DNA from: Alligator mississippiensis
Taxonomy: Eukaryota; Chordata; Crocodylia; Alligatoridae
Length of the DNA stretch: 64,000 nt
Direction: 5' to 3'
Assembly (NCBI RefSeq): GCF_030867095.1
Contig: NC_081824.1
Coordinates: forward strand, 148,085,433 to 148,149,432
The notes below the pieces were generated by a model. That model ran no database searches and was not told where the DNA came from. It was given only the letters and a program-made list of their open reading frames with translations. Shown piece by piece: positions 63,701 to 64,000 of this stretch. Each line of letters starts with the position of its first letter. Position 1 is the stretch's first letter. The translations under genes and the position numbers were made by a program.

Positions 63701-64000
63701 GTAAAGCGCAAAAATTAGACTACTTCTGCCTTGGACTTTTTGAACCTCTGTACTTAGCCTTAGGGCCAGATCCTAGTCCACCTTAGCTAACAAGTGAACC
63801 TGAACACTTAAGCACATCCCTATTCCATGCTGTGCGAGTCCCTGAAAAATCCATGAGTGCATCTATTTTTGTAATTTGCTGGCTTTTGGTGACTTAGTTA
63901 TAATACAAACAAGACAACAGCAAGGAGGAGGACCCACCCATCTTTTCATTTACATTTTTTTCTGGGGATTTAAACAGGGGAAATGGGATCATACTTTAAG
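63701..64000. other. Intergenic DNA at the window end
   Basis: Nothing recognisable. By comparison with human 1q42 the next gene on this side would be CAPN9 on the opposite strand, but none of its exons is visible here. Confidence 0.4.

Noticed and set aside
49485..64000. Search for CAPN9 or other host exons on the minus strand
   Set aside because: I found no splice-bounded segment with calpain-like or other recognisable protein sequence.
1..64000. tRNA, rRNA, snRNA genes, CRISPR arrays or a new defence-type system
   Set aside because: Nothing with the required structure was seen; the window is a normal vertebrate gene and repeat landscape.

Overview
This window is vertebrate nuclear DNA and most likely comes from a crocodilian or a closely related sauropsid. 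The evidence is several young CR1 LINE copies on the minus strand, numerous hAT and palindromic MITE insertions, and two intron-rich genes in the order of human chromosome 1q42 (TTC13, then C1orf198). The lineage is an inference from repeat content and gene order; no search was run.

Layout. Bases 1-12000 hold the last six coding exons of TTC13 on the plus strand (202 residues plus stop; the rest lies off the left edge), interrupted by old CR1, hAT and pogo-like insertions. Bases 12001-18164 are the TTC13 3' UTR and the intergenic gap. This gap carries a second copy of a GC-rich hAT element, a CT/CA microsatellite, a duplicated ~93-bp segment and an unusual five-unit array rich in TG/CA that ends at the next gene's CpG island. 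Bases 18165-46926 hold all four coding exons of C1orf198 (332 residues), with introns of about 13.3, 11.1 and 3.4 kb; its 3' UTR runs to about 49.48 kb. The rest, to 64000, is intergenic DNA dominated by two CR1 copies. Copy A (53586-55692) is nested inside a palindromic MITE and has a mutated RT catalytic motif. Copy B (59291 to about 62997) is nearly full length, with an SGNH-type ORF1 and an ORF2 broken near a 14-base homopolymer.

The two host genes lie head to tail and nothing suggests that they share regulation. I found no RNA gene, CRISPR array, operon or evidently new functional system. The most interesting points are a GC-AG intron kept in frame in TTC13, the array abutting the C1orf198 promoter, nested transposon insertions with readable target-site duplications, and a decayed DIRS-like tyrosine-recombinase retroelement in C1orf198 intron 1.
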